Of a stretch of 64,000 bases of DNA, positions 12,401-24,400 are shown one piece after another. Numbering within the stretch: the stretch's first letter is position 1; every line of letters begins with the position of its first letter. Made by a program: the position numbers and the translations under genes. The notes under the pieces were generated by a model, which saw nothing but the letters and a program-made list of their open reading frames with translations, was not told the DNA's origin and did no database searches. The DNA lies in contig NC_134539.1 in assembly GCF_050624435.1 (NCBI RefSeq), positions 123,797,525 to 123,861,524 of the forward strand. Reading direction: 5' to 3'. The stretch is from Tenrec ecaudatus. Taxonomy: Eukaryota > Chordata > Mammalia > Afrosoricida > Tenrecidae.

Positions 12401-15400
12401 TCTGTATCAAAAGTTTGCCGACCCCTGTCTTAGTTGTTGACTTGTGTGGGGCTCTAAAAGGCACCGTTTAAGGGCCCTGGCGGCATACTGGGTTATGCAT
12501 TGAGCTGCTAACCCAAGGTCAGCAGTTTGAAACCACCAGCCACTCCAAGAGAGAAAGCGGAGGCTTTTTACGCCCATAAAGTTAGGGTCTTGGAAACCTA
12601 CAGGGGCAGATCTACCCTGTATTGTCAGTCCTGCTGCTGTTTCAGACAGCTATGAGATCAGCAGGCCCAGAAAGCACTCAAAAGAGGCACTTTCCCTCTG
12701 TCCTGAGCAAGTTAGCTGGGCAGGTTCCTTGGTGGGCGGGCGGGCTCAGGTCTGACTCCCCAGCAGTTTGCCTCTGGCTGGCTCTGAGGTGGTAGCAGCT
12801 TAGTTCAGGCCAAGGGGCCGAGGCTTGGAGCCTGGGTTCCTGGATCCAGGGCCCTGAGGCTCTTCACGTCACCACCTTGGCTGTGGGCTCCCTGGTGGTG
12901 AACTGGGGCTACTAGGATGCAGTGGACGGCTCTGGACACTACAGAGGGCTGCCCGGTGCCGGGCCCGGCGCGCTTCTCCCTGCAGAGGTCCCAGTTCCCC
13001 GTGCTGCACATGGAGGTGATTGTGCACCTGCTGCTGCAGATCTCCGACGCCCTGAGGTACCTGCACACCCGTGGGTTTGTCCACCGCTCCCTCAGCTCCT
13101 ACGCCATCCACATCGTCTCTGCCGGGGAAGCTCGGCTGACTAACCTAGAGTACATGCTGGAAAGGTGAGCAGACCCTTGACGGGACTTCCACAGACAGTC
13201 CCCCTGTAAGCCAAAGCCCCGAGCGTTGAAAGCTGACCCCTTCCTCCTGCTCTCTGGACAGGAAGGGTGGATCTCACTGTGCTTCCACAAACACAACCTG
13301 GAGCAGGAAGGAAAGGGTTTAGACAAAACTGCGAAGGTGCTCTGGAAGCCTGGACGGACTTCTGGGCGCCATCTGTCGTTCAGATGGAGGCACAGCAGCT
13401 TGTGCTTTTGCTCTTTCGTAGACATGTGACTTCCACCCTAGAGCCCTGGTGGCCAGTAGGTATTACAGGTTGGGCTGCAAAACGCAAAGCCAGCAGTTTG
13501 AAACCATCAGCCGCTCTGCCGGAGAGAGATGATGGGGCTTTCTACTCACATAAAGATTTACCGTCTCAGCAACTCACAGGGGCAGCTCCACCCTGCCTTC
13601 GAGGGTCCCCGTGACAGTGAGAGTTTGACTGGCGCTTGCAGCTGATCCAGCCCCTCCCTCTGTTTTACCGGGTGGGAGAGCCAAGGCCCAGAGAGAAGAG
13701 AGGCTCCAAGGCCTCATCTGGCGGGCTGGAGGAAGAGCTGGGGGGCAGTCCGGGGGCTCCTTTGCTACAGGAGCAAGATGGACTTGAGGCTGAGGGCAGG
13801 AGGAGCAGCTAGGCAGCCCCAGGGTGGGCTCTGCTGGTGACCAGGGTGCCAGAACAGCAGGAAGGTGTGAGTGAGATGCACCGACCTCTGAGGATGAACG
13901 CCACAGGCGGTCCAGAGGGGCTGTGTGTGGGTTGGCCGACCTCCGTGGAAATGGCAGGCAGTCAGCAGCTGCACACCGAGCAGAGTGGCCTTCATGAAAC
14001 GCTGACCGTGTGAGCAGCTGTCCAGGAGTCTGCAGACAGTCAGGCCCACACTTGGATTGTTGGCTTGTTCGGTGCCAGTGTCAAGGGCAGTGCCTCCTGC
14101 CTGTTGATGTGAAAGACAGTGCAGTTTCTCCCACTCTCCAACTCCTTCTTCTCTCCCCCCCCCCCAAGACTTAAACCGTTTCATTGGCACATATATAATC
14201 CACATAGCCTACAATCCCATAGTTAGATCCTGTCCAGAAGAGTCGTGCAGTCATTCCACCACCAGTTTTAGGACATTCCAACTGCTTCTTAGTGGAAGTG
14301 ACCTTGGAGATGGTGCCACATAGCCGCAGAGCTGAAACCTAGAAAAGTATCAGCCCCCAAGTGGCAGCCAGGATGGAAGAGGACCCCTGCCCTCCCCACT
14401 GGCTTTAACAACAGGCCAAAGTGAAAGAGGAAGGGTCTCAACCCTGCTTCTAAGTGACGTGCCCCTGAGCAAGATAGCTGAACTATTGGGACCAGTTTTT
14501 AACGCCGGGTCAGCAAATAACTTGTCCCTTGCTTCTTAAACAGGTTGACTTAGTTGTTACGTCTTACTGAGTGCTCGCCGTAGTGTTGGTGCCAGCTCTT
14601 TACTTGGCTCAAAGAATGTTTGCACAACCACGGTCTCAAGAGAGGCCCCTCACAGCTCTGGGTGTCTGTCAGCGCAGACCTGAGTCTGGGGACCCTGACA
14701 CAAAGCCATTCAGATTTTGTGGGCTCGGCAAACATGCAGTGTGCTCTGACTCCGCTGTCAAGGACGCTGAGTCACTCAAGCAAATCCAGGAGCCCGTGAG
14801 TGCTGAACTTAGAGGGCCTGGCCCTCAGAGGACAGAAGGGAGCCGATCAGAAGTTGAGGGTGTCCCAGACAACTGATACAAGCCCCTTCTAGGAAGAGTT
14901 GGCATCTTCTTTATTTTATTAAAAAACATTTGACTTTGTTTCTGGGTGAAGGCTCACACTGCACTTCGGGGTCACAGTCACCAATTCCTGCACAAGTTGC
15001 TGGTTCCATTCTCCACGTGGTGTGCAGACCCTCACTCTGGGTGCTGTGATTGTGCGCTTTCCACCGTCCAGCTTCCCTGCCCTGACATCCTGACCTTTGC
15101 GTTCACACACTTGTTGAACGTGGGATTTCTAAATGAGCACAGTGCTGCGAGTGATGTTTATTATTTTTGAGCCAGTCTGTTACGTAGCTGGACCGTGACC
15201 TTGCGGTTGGTTTTGGTTCAAGGTCTGCAGAGTATCTCAAGGCAAGTCTCTGGTTTTGAATTTCAGAAATTTGAGAGTCTGTTCCATATTTCCCTCCCAT
15301 TCGATCAGGCTCTGTCTGTTGTGGTCCAGATTTGAATGCTTGTTGGTGGCAGCTGGGCACCATCTAGCTCTTCTGATTTTGGGGTAGACTGTTGGCCCTG

Positions 15401-18400
15401 TTGCCTAGTTTCTTCTTCAGTGTTGGGCTACGAATGAGAGGAGATCAGTAGTGGAGCCTTGGACGCCTTGGAAGGGAGGGCCTTGCGCTCCTCACGCCCT
15501 GGTCAGTGCTGAGGCTCGGTGGCAGCTCGGGATGCAGTGGTACAAAAGAGAGACGAGGGGCCTGCTCTCATGGGCTGACTCCCAGTGGGGTGGAGAGGGG
15601 AGCTGGACAGTAATAAAATGGACCCCCAAAATCCATCCAGATAGCAAGTGCTCTGAAACCCATGAAAGAAATCCGGTTGCAGTTGCTTGCAGTCAGGGAC
15701 GGCTATCCGAGAAGCGGTCACTTGCTCCAGGGTCTGTGTTCGGAGTGTGGCGGCGGAGGAAGCCAGCAGTGCACCAGCTGGAGATGACAGTGTGTCTGCC
15801 GTGCTAAGGGAACGGAAAGAGGCCCCGGGTTTGGGTGGGGTGGTGGGTGGGAGAATGGCTAGGTCAGGTGGGAGGTGGACTGACAAGGGGATCCAGGCTT
15901 TGGGCCATCCCAGCGGTCGTGTAACTGAGCTCAGAGTCGGGCTCCGCTTGGAAAAGCTCTGGGAGGCTGCCAGCCACTGTTCGGAGGCAACGGCTTCACC
16001 AAAGTATTGTGTGTGGGTCTTTGAGCACCCTGCCCGCATGTTGTCTCTGCAGCCATGACGGAGGTGTGCACAAGGACCTGACCCGAGTACCCCTGCCCAC
16101 CCAGCTGTACAACTGGGCTGCCCCCGAGGTGGTCTTCGAGAAGACTCCCACAGCCAAGTCGGACATCTACAGCTTCTCGATGGTCATTCAAGAGATTCTA
16201 ACCGGTAGGTAAAGGGCACACATTAGGGGTTGGCCGAAGTCCCCATCGATAGGGTGCCTTTTTCTCCCTCCAGCAGTTACTTTTTAAAATGAAAACTAGC
16301 TGGCCTGAGGCCGTGAAGTTTCCCTTCTGGTCCCAGGTGTACTTACTCATAGCTGACGTTCCCTGTTTCTGGGGCCAGGGCCTGCCTGGCAAACGGGCCA
16401 AGTGGCTTCTCAGGTGTGGTTGAGCTCCGCAGGCAGTTTCTCTTCTGGGGAAAACACTTAAAGGGGGTGAGTGATTCGATGGAAGAAGATGGCCCAGCTT
16501 CGCTCGGGTCTGACTGTGCCTCCTCCCGATGGCTTCCCCTGCAGACACCATACCCTGGAGTGGTTTGGATGGCTCACTCATCAAAGAGGCCATGGCCTTG
16601 GAAAATCACTTAGAAGCTGACGTCAGGCTTCCAAAACCTTACTATGATATTGTTAAGTCCGGCATCCAGGTGAAGCAGAAAGACCGAACTATGAACCTTC
16701 AAGATATCCGATACATTCTGAAAAATGACTTAAAGGTGAGCCTGGAGGTTTGTCTTCTCTCCTGGGGACGGGGGATCAGGAGCCACCGCTGAGAGAAGTT
16801 TGATGGGGCAAGGCCTCATTGCTTCCCTTGGTGAGGGCAGGCGGGGTGCCGGGAGGGCAGCAGTGGAGTCAGCAGATGCAATGGCACAGGCACTCCAAAA
16901 GCATTTGTAGCAGCAGCTATGACGGCCTCCTTAGAACGACAGGCTTCTGATGGCTGGGTCTCCCCCTGGAAGCACCAGGGACATCCGGTGACCGCTCTCT
17001 GTCTTACAGGATTTCCTCGGCCCCCAGAGAACTCATCCAGCAGAGAGTCCCAGAGCGCAGAGCTATGAACCCCATCCTGATGTCAACCTCTACCTCGGGC
17101 TGACCTCGGAGCATCCCGGAGAGCCCCCCGACTTGGCAATAAAAGAGCTGAAGGAAGCTGGCAGGCCGTTCCCCACAGGTCAGGCCCCGGGTGGCAAGCA
17201 GGTGTTTGCAGTCACACGAGGGGCCGCTCATGCAGTTTTCCAAACCAAACCCACCTTACGCTGCGGGCGCCTTCCAGACGCGCCAAGATCCTTAACCCGG
17301 CAGTGCACTGCTTTGGGCTCACATCTACCTCCTGCTTGGGTCCAGAGCGCAGCAGTGGCAGCCGGGTTCTTCCTAGCCCGGTTCCTCCCAGGAATTGATC
17401 TTGAAAATGCTGCTCTTAAACACTGAAAACAATCTGACCCAATGCACAGAAGTAAATTACTCAGCCCTTTAGCTCTGCCACCGAGGAAGAGCTGGCAGCG
17501 TTGTGACGCTCCTTCCATCTTTGGCCCTGGAGCCTTACTGCTTTTTTGTGTGTCTCGAACCTTGGCACTTAAAGCCAACCAGCTCATCTTACAGATGCGG
17601 ACACCAGGACTCAGAGAGGCCGGGCCCGCTCAGGCTTGCAGAGCTTGTTAGAGAGCCGGGGCCTAGGTTTCCTGACTGGCCCCTTTGACTCTCTAGAGGG
17701 AGGGGCCCAGGCGCTCATTCTTTGGGTCCCTCGGTCCCATTCTGTGTGAGTCACACCCTCCTCAGCCTGGGATGGCAGGGCGGCAGACCTGGGCTTACTT
17801 TTCGCTGGTGGCTTAGTGGTTACACAGTGGGCCGTGAACCACAACGTCAGCAATTTGAAACCACTAGCCCCACCTTGGGAGAAAGACGGCTTTCTACTCC
17901 TGTTAACAGTCACAGCCTTGGAAACTCACAGGCACAGTTCTGCCCTGTCCTATGGGGTCACTAGAATGGCCATTGGTGCTTGGTGGTGAGTTGTGGATTC
18001 TTCCCATGATGCACTGGCTTCCTGGGGAATTCCTTGGCTCGTTTTTTTTTTGTTTTTTTTTTTTAATTTTAACAATTTATTGGGGCTCATACAATTCTTA
18101 TCACAGTTCATACATATACATACATCAATTGTATAAAGCACATCTGTACAGTCTTTGCCCTAATCATTTTTTTCTCTTTTCTTCTTTTACATTTTATTAG
18201 GGACTCATACAACTCTTATCACAATCCATACATATACATACATCAATTGTATAAAGCACATCCATACATTCCCTGCCCCAATCATTCTCAAGGCATTTGC
18301 TCTCCACTTAAGCCCCTTGCATCAGGTCCTCTTTTTTTGTCCCCCCTCCCTCCCCATTCCCCCCTCCCTCAAATGCCCTTGGTAATTTATACATCGTTGT

Positions 18401-21400
18401 TTTGTCATATCTTGCCCTATCCGGAGTCTCCCTTCCCCGCTTCTCTGCTGTCCATCTCCCAGGGAGGAGGTCACATGTGGATCCTGGTAATCAGTTCCCC
18501 CTTTCCAACCCACTCAACCTCCACTCTCCCAGCATCGTCCCTCACACCCTTGGTCCTGAAGGTATCATCCACCCTGGATTCCCTGTACCTCCAACCCTCA
18601 TATGCACCAGTGTACAGCCTCTGCCCTATCCAGCCCTGCAAGGTAGAATTCGGATCATGGTAGTTGGGGGGAGGAAGCATCCAGGATCCGGGGGAGAGCT
18701 GTGTTCTTCATCGATACTACCTCACACCCTAATTAACCCATCTCCTCTCCTAAACCCCTCTATGAGGGGATCTCCATTGGTCTTGGCTCGTTTTAACAGA
18801 CGTTCAGTAGGCGCATAGCTGTGCGTGGTGTAACTGGCACGAACTGTCAAGCTTGTGTGTGTCAAGGAAGCTGTGACTGCAGCCAGTAAGCTCAGGGGCT
18901 ATCGCTTGTGTGCCTGATGGTTAAGCATATTTTGAACTCACTGTGGATGAAGGTTCACATGCCCCAAAGAGTGTTTTGGAAAAGGAGCTGTAGCCTAGGT
19001 GAGGAATGCCCTCTGGCCTGAGGGAGCATGTCTGGCAGGGCTGTGCCCCAGGAGGTGGGTGGGAAAGAAGAGCTGCTTTCTGCCTTCCTGCACCTCAAGC
19101 AACAAGCCCAGGCTGCTGGGTGGTTCACAGTGACCACTTTGACCCACAAACCCCACTCTTGATTTTTTTTCAACAGGGAGTCAGCTTCGTTCACCAAGGG
19201 CCACTCCCATGGCTAAAGCACTAGATGCACAAGCCCGAGAACCAAGCCTGGGGGCCAGGGAGACTCAGAGCCAAGGCGCTGCTCCGCCCATGCCGCCCTC
19301 AGTGCAGGAAGAGACCGGGAGCTCCAGCGTCGATGTCGATCGGGGGAGCCTGTCCAGCTTCGAGATCAACGAGATTTACTCTGGCTGCTTGGCTGTGGGG
19401 GGTGGCAAAGGGGAGGAGCCCCTCGGGTCGGTTTCCTCTCTTGAGGTGGACAGTTCTACCCAGGAAGACGAACTGAAGTCCATGGAGGAAGAGCTGGAGA
19501 GGATGGAGAGAGAAGCAGGGTGCTTCTGCGAGGAGGACGAGAGTTCTTTGGAAATGGAGACAGAGCTCTCGGCCGAGGACTGGGCCTGGGAGCAAGACTC
19601 GCTGAGTCCTCACAAGGGCCGTGAGCCCACCAGAGAAGCCAGGGTCAGCGTGAGCAGCAGGTCCATGACCGAGGAGCACATCAGCAAGTGTGTGCTGAAC
19701 CTGAAGATCGCGCAGACCCTGATGCACCAGAGCGCCGACTTGCTGAGCACCGCCCAGCAGAAAATCGGCCAGCTGGAGGGGATGCAGAGGGAGCAGGAGG
19801 AGAGCAGGTCTCTGTGGGAGAGCTCGCGAGAGTTTGCACCTTCAGCCCTTGGTCCCCCGACTTTGGGCTACATTCCCCCTGTTGGGCCGCTGTCAGGGGA
19901 CCAGCAGCTGGTATCCAGGGGCAATTCCAGGACCCTCACAAGGTCTCCGAGGCCAGCGCAAGACTTTCACGGAGGACGTTTTGGCAAAAAATCCCAGAAA
20001 AGAAGCCATTGTGGCTGGAAGTCGTCCAGTCCCTTCACCCAGGTCTCCGCGGAAAGCCCTCGGGATGAGTCCGGGAAGAGCCGTCAGGTGAGCCTACGAA
20101 GGGGGAGACGGGCGGCCGAAGCAGGGTGTACCTTCAACAGTGCCCCGGGCCTGTGTGCTGGGCGTACAAATGCCACCAATGCACAGCAGGGCCCTCCTGA
20201 CCCTGGGGAGCCAGGCCTCTAGGACGGAGTGCAAGGCAGACGCCCCGCCTCCAGTTCTAAAACCCACACCTCTAAACGCGCCCGGGTGAGCATAGGGGGT
20301 TGCTGCGGTCACAGGCCAGAATGGTCCAGACGCTGGCACTTTTCAGATGGCTCTCCTTTTGCATGAGACATCTTGGGCACGTTTTAAGGTCGATTCGTTC
20401 AGTAGTGTTCATGGAGCCGGAGGACCCCTCAGATCCCCGATTGTCATGGTGTATGAGCTCTTGAAGCACCAGGGGCCCAGAGGGCAGCTGGGGGTCAAGG
20501 AAGGCCCTCCTTAAGAGGTGAGAAAACCCCAGAGGTGCTGGCCCTGGGGTCCAGGGAGTGCCCTGCAGAGTGCTCCTGGGGGAGGGAGTCCCTTCAGGGC
20601 GGGGGCAGGGTCTTACTCCTGTGGTGTCCTAGCAGCTAGTAGGTTCTCTCTGCATGGTCATCGAAGGAGTGAGTGATTGAGAGAATTTGGACATGTTTGT
20701 GAGTAGGAAACTATTGGCTATAAGCTAATGCAAATTACATACTTCCCTGTGTTATGCTTTGGTATTTATTACTGTGTAACAAACAAGACCCAACGGAGTG
20801 GCATACAGCAGCGGAGCAATGTTTTTATTGGTTCCGTGGCTCCCTAGGAGATTCTTCCGCTCCATGTGGCATTGGCCGGAGGAGACACTGTCCACTGCAG
20901 CCCGTTGGCAGCTGGGCGGGGCCAAGAGGTGCAGGACCTGGCACTGGCTTCTTGCCCACGGACTTCCCAACAGTGGGGCCGTGGACTTCCAAAGCAAGAG
21001 CGTGCTGAGCCTCCTGAGAGCTGGTCTCAGCCTGAGTCAGTGCCATCTGTACCGCTTTCCATTAGCCAGAGACAGGCCTTCGGTCTGCCCAGACTCCAGG
21101 GAGGTGACGTGATGCCCTCTCCTGGGAAGGAGGAGTGGGGACAGTGAGTGTGGTAGCATCACTGCCGGCCATGTACTAGTGCATTCATTGACCGTGCCTA
21201 ATCCAATTCTCCTTAGTTTATCTTCTCTTTAAAATTCCACCCTGTTTTCCTAGCATCACCAGAGAATATGGTATTTCTATATAAATAAATTTTTCAGACA
21301 ATTGTAATTCATCCCTTGTACTTCTCAATTCTTGATATTTTAATCCTACTTAATGAAATTCTTTTTCCTTTTTATTTATTTTTCCTTTAATCTAATAGCT

Positions 21401-24400
21401 GCAATTAATCTACACATCCTGAATAGATTCTAGCCTTTCTTGGTGAGAGTGCCAAGCTGCTCAGTGTATCTGTGCGGTGAGGCCTGGCTGCAGTCTGGCG
21501 TTTGCCTCAAACTGAGCTCTCGAGAGCACACGCCCTAGCGAGCTTGTGGTCATTTTTATGTCTTCTCTCACTTGCTGCATCTCCAGGCCCCCCCTTTATT
21601 GCCTCAATTTGTTCCAGACTAAGAAATATGATTGCCTAAGTTTATAATTATGTTAAAATAGGACCAAGCTGACCTGAACGTCTCCGTTGGGATAAAGGGC
21701 ATCAGCGTCCATATTTTGAATTCACAGTTTCAGAAGTATCATGGCCTTCGCTTTATGTGTTTAATTTTCATAGCATCCTGACTGGGGGCTGCAAGCACAT
21801 CTGACCCACCAGCTCTCCACGTGAGCTTGAGCAAGGCTTAGACCAGGGCTGGGAGCCATGCTGGCGCAGAGGTTACTCGTTCAGCCACTGACCACAGGCC
21901 AGCATTCAAAACCACCGACCGCTGCTTCGGAGAAAGGCACAGCTTTCTACTCTGGTAGAGACTCTACTCGAGTCTCAGAAATCCGCAGGGGCAGTTCTAC
22001 CAGTCCTGCTGAGAATCAGAAAGGACTTGATGGCCGGGAGTGGAGTAGACCAGAACCTCGGCTCCGGACTCTGGCCATAAAGCCTTGCTGTCTTAAGATT
22101 AATACAGGGGACAGTTGCTCCGGAGAGTTTATGGGGTTTTTTAATCTTAAAAGTACTCTTATTAAGCACTTTAGCAGTAGGAGCCTCGCACTGGCGTTCT
22201 TGGGCCTTGTGAGGCCTGTTTTAACCACCCAGGGTCACCCTTATCCTTGCACTCCGTCTGGGCTGGGTTCCCCGTCACCATTGCTGGGAGAAGGAATCCA
22301 GGTAAGAAACGGGTTCCTAGAGGGAAGTCACTGGGCAGTGTCACTGCTTGCGCACATTTCACAAGAACGGCTTTGAAAGGAGAGCGGGCGGAGGAGTTCC
22401 CTCCTCCCAGCCCTGACTCGTGGTCACTGCTCTTTCAGCTGCCAGCTCCAAGTGGCTCTGGAAAATGCGACACCACCGGCCAGCTTGAGCCCACGCGGGC
22501 AGCCCAGGACGGTTTGGACAGAAACAGGAGCCCCGACCCCAGTAGGTGCGTTTCACTGTCCCCTTTCCTCTGCATCGAGCTGTTGAGTGTCTGGTGACAG
22601 CAGGGCTGAGCGGGATGAAGGGAAGGAAGGCAGAAACAGCTTGGTGGGCCCTGGACCCTCACAGGTAAGTGAGCAGAAAGGAGCCAGGGGGCTGGCAACT
22701 CCTAAGGAACACCAGGGATCAGGTGGCGGCAATGACTTCAACCAGACAGAGCACAACTGTTAAAGGCCAGCCAGCCGCCTCTCCTGCCCCATTGGGACTG
22801 CATTCGTGGCTGTGAGAGGGATGAGCAGCCTCCTGCTCCTCCTGTGCCCGCTGACTGCCAGCCAGCAGGGTGCCATGGAGTGGTCCCAGCAGGGACCACT
22901 GGAAGGGGGGTAGCACATCCGAAGAGCTTCAGAAAGCTTGGGGAAATTCCATCATCGTTGAGTTCCATTTTGTGTGCACTGTGTGAAGCCCTCTGGCACC
23001 TCACACTTGGTTTTTCAGAACCATTAGATGACAAACGCTTGAGGTGTGGTCTCCTCACCCCAGCTCCGTTCTCCTCCCCGCAAAGATCCAGGAAAAGCTT
23101 AGCCTGTTACCTTCTGTCTTAGTCTGGGTGGACTAGAGAAGCAAATCCATGGGCACACAAATGTGTAGAAGAAAGAGCATTACATACAAGAGCAGGTGTA
23201 TATTGAGAAAACAGCCCAGCCCAGTCCAGACCAAGCCCATAAGTCTGATATTGGCCCATATGTCCAATACCAGTCTATAAAGTCCTCTTCAGACTCACAA
23301 ACCACATGCAATGAGGCCCAATGCAGGACGATCACAGGCCAGTGGGTGGAAAGTCATGTGACTCCAGTGGTGGTAGAGGCATCTCAGCGCTGACAGGGGT
23401 CTCCATGTGGCTTCTCCAGCTCCAGGTCTCTAGCATAACTCCATGTGTCTTGTCAGCAAGCATGTCTTGCAAGGACTGAGCGTGTGTCCTGCCTCCAGGG
23501 AGCTATTTATCTCTTTAGCGCCTCCAAATGAGGTTATCAAGCTGTGACCTGACTGACAGGCTAAACTCCACCCCTTCATTCTTAAGTTTCAAATTGACAA
23601 CAGATTATATAACTACAACATCATCTATCCTAGCCTTTTTTTGTATATCTTAAAAGCATAAACATTAAAAGCACATTTAATTATATTCATTTAGACAATT
23701 TTATATCACCTGAGTGTCGTCACACATTCTTAAGAACGCCCTGTAAGCTTACCTGGAGGTTGTTGAATGCAAGCTGTTTTTTTCACTTCCCTGATAGGCA
23801 CGAGGCTCGGGCAGTGACTGTAAATCATGTTTTCCCCTGCATTTTGCGTTAAGTCCTTAGACTAGATTCCCAGAAGTAGAGTTGCTAGGTCAAGAGGATG
23901 TGCATTTTGAAGGCTCTCAACTGATGATGTCCAGTTGCTCTTTAAAAAAAGCCCCTTGTGTCTGACCTCTGCGCTTCCAGCCTGGCTAGGGAGTAGGGCT
24001 TTCTGGGTAACATGCCTCAGACCCTACATTTGTGAAGTGTTAGTTTAGTAGGTGGTAAAATACACAGAGTTCCTAGGAAAATTCCCGTATTTTTTTAATT
24101 CTAATTTTCCTTGAGCCTTTGGATCGCCCTCGTACAAAGGGATCCTGGTGGCACAAATTGTTAAGCACTCCACGGCTAACCACCCAGTGGCTCAGCAGGA
24201 GAAAGGTCTAGAAATCTGCTTCTGTAAGGGTTACAGCAGGAACACGATGGGGCAGTTCTTAGCTGTGAGTCGAAGATGTACTCCACAGCACCTAGCAGTG
24301 GCAATAACAGGTAAACATACCAATATCGATTCTATGCACATATTTTATACACAAATATATCCCAGTAAAAAGACTCCTCCATTTTGCAGTCAGGGAGCCC

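Larger units (their letters stand above)
13165..16052 (+). other. TEX14 intron between visible exons 8 and 9
   Basis: Holds the SINE, MIR and L1 relic listed separately. The rest (13165-13435, 13750-14160, 14290-16052) shows no exon or element I can name. Confidence 0.5.
20088..22438 (+). other. TEX14 intron between visible exons 12 and 13
   Basis: Contains the MLT1-like LTR and a SINE listed separately. 20088-20750 and 21180-21840 show nothing I recognise; the second stretch is AT-rich. Confidence 0.5.

Noticed and set aside
19209..20222. A 337-codon open frame as a stand-alone gene
   Set aside because: It is TEX14 exon 12 continued past its donor at 20088. The ATG at 19209 is internal.
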